From Parvularculaceae bacterium (GTDB lineage Bacteria; Pseudomonadota; Alphaproteobacteria; Caulobacterales; Parvularculaceae): 5,723 nt of DNA. The position numbers and the translations under genes were made by a program. A model generated the notes under the pieces. That model searched no databases. It had not been told where the DNA came from and saw nothing but the letters and a program-made list of their open reading frames with translations. Shown in pieces: positions 5,152 through 5,723 of this stretch (position 1 is its first letter; each line of letters begins with the position of its first letter). The DNA lies in contig JALWRV010000223.1 in the NCBI GenBank assembly GCA_027080545.1, positions 1 to 5,723 of the forward strand, read 5' to 3'.

Positions 5152-5723
5152 TCATTCCTTGACCAGCACATCGGCGGTTTGCCATGCCAAATGTTGCCCG
5201 CCATCGACCGCGATCATTTGGCCGGTCACCGCTGGGGCGTCCACTAGATAGAGCATGGCCTGACAAATGTCATCCGGTGTTGCCCCATGGCCCAGCAGCA
5301 GCGCGTCATTTTGGCGCTGCCAATCCTGCTCGCTTTGGCGGTGATTGCGCAAAGTTGGTCCCGGGCCAATGGCATTGACCCTGATATTTTTTGGGCCAAG
5401 GCTCTGGGCCATTGTCAGGGTAGCGGCAAAAAGCGCTGATTTAGCAATGGAATAGGAGAAAAACTTCGGAGTTGGGGCAAGGACGCGCTGGTCTAATAAA
5501 TGGATGATGGAAGCACCTTTGGGGGCTTGCGCGGCAAAGCGTTGAGAGAGCCTGATCGGGGCGGTTAGATTGACCGCCAGATGGTCATGCCAGCTCTCTT
5601 CACTGAGATCTTCCAGCGTGTCGGCCTCAAACAGCGAGGCATTATTGATCAAAAGATCCAACGGTCCCAAGGCTTGGGTGGCGTCGTCGATCAGCTTGGC
5701 TTGTCCTTGTTTGCGCAAATCCG
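5152..5723 (-). CDS. Short-chain dehydrogenase/reductase, pteridine reductase (FolM/PTR1) type, 5'-truncated
   Basis: This is the C-terminal 190 or so codons of an SDR protein. It ends in TGA (5154-5152) and runs off the window, so the N-terminal TGxxxGIG cofactor loop is not seen. The apparent TTG start near 5718 is an internal Leu codon. Visible SDR motifs are NNAS after LDLLI, the VNLTAP helix, YSIAK with Tyr (5454-5452) and Lys (5442-5440), RVNAIGPGPT, and a C-terminal TGQMIAVDGGQHLAW. The usual catalytic Ser is absent. An Asp (5493-5491) stands exactly 13 residues before the Tyr, the spacing of Asp181-Tyr194 in Leishmania PTR1. That pattern, plus folB 5 nt downstream, points to an NADPH-dependent dihydropteridine, dihydromonapterin or dihydrofolate reductase acting in the cytoplasm. 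Family assignment is firm; the exact pterin substrate is inferred. Confidence 0.88.
   Translation of the reverse strand, partial: DLRKQGQAKLIDDATQALGPLDLLINNASLFEADTLEDLSEESWHDHLAVNLTAPIRLSQRFAAQAPKGASIIHLLDQRVLAPTPKFFSYSIAKSALFAATLTMAQSLGPKNIRVNAIGPGPTLRNHRQSEQDWQRQNDALLLGHGATPDDICQAMLYLVDAPAVTGQMIAVDGGQHLAWQTADVLVKE
5155..5160 (-). promoter_or_regulatory. folB ribosome binding site overlapping the reductase 3' end
   Basis: AAGGAA on the minus strand (5160-5155) forms the last two sense codons (Lys-Glu) of the reductase and lies 8 nt before the folB ATG. The overlap implies translational coupling between the two pterin genes and supports the long folB start. Confidence 0.7.

Noticed and set aside
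5152..5718. TTG near 5718 as the real start of the short-chain reductase
   Set aside because: The frame continues open to the window edge (Asp-Leu-Arg), and the N-terminal cofactor-binding part of the SDR fold is missing, so this is an internal Leu of a truncated gene.

Overview
The window looks like a piece of an alphaproteobacterial chromosome of moderate GC content (my rough impression is slightly above 50%). Three things point that way: the protein styles, the folB/SDR pairing, and the dispersed repeat families between the genes, which resemble repeats common in Sphingomonadales, Rhizobiales and relatives. I cannot name a genus from sequence reading alone.

Left part, + strand (1-2400): the 3' end of a thiolase gene is followed after 24 nt by a complete gene for the fatty-acid beta-oxidation multifunctional alpha subunit (enoyl-CoA hydratase plus 3-hydroxyacyl-CoA dehydrogenase). 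Together they encode hydration, dehydrogenation and thiolytic cleavage of acyl-CoAs. The thiolase-then-alpha order matches E. coli fadI-fadJ rather than fadB-fadA.

Middle (2401-2967): a 567-nt convergent intergenic region with no credible gene. It is packed with hairpin-forming repeats: three copies of a CTCATCCTGAG...TCGAAGGAT family, two facing copies of a CxTCCCCCG...CGGGGGAxG hairpin, one perfect 17-bp AT-rich inverted repeat, and one GAACCGGTATCCACTTCGC-type hairpin. The first two families form a nested mirror arrangement (A-B...B'-A'). This is the most unusual feature of the window.

Right part, - strand (5723-2968, read leftwards): an apparent three-gene operon. It starts with a 5'-truncated short-chain reductase of the pteridine reductase/FolM type (Asp-Tyr-Lys catalytic pattern). 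Next is folB (dihydroneopterin aldolase), 5 nt downstream with its ribosome binding site inside the reductase stop region. Last is a complete 574-aa M28 zinc-peptidase lipoprotein, 28 nt downstream. The first two genes belong together in pterin/folate metabolism. The peptidase is probably an outer-membrane-anchored or periplasmic amino- or carboxypeptidase that shares their transcript.

I see no RNA gene, CRISPR array, transposase, phage gene or defence system. The coding parts are ordinary core metabolism, and the findings concentrate on the repeat cluster.
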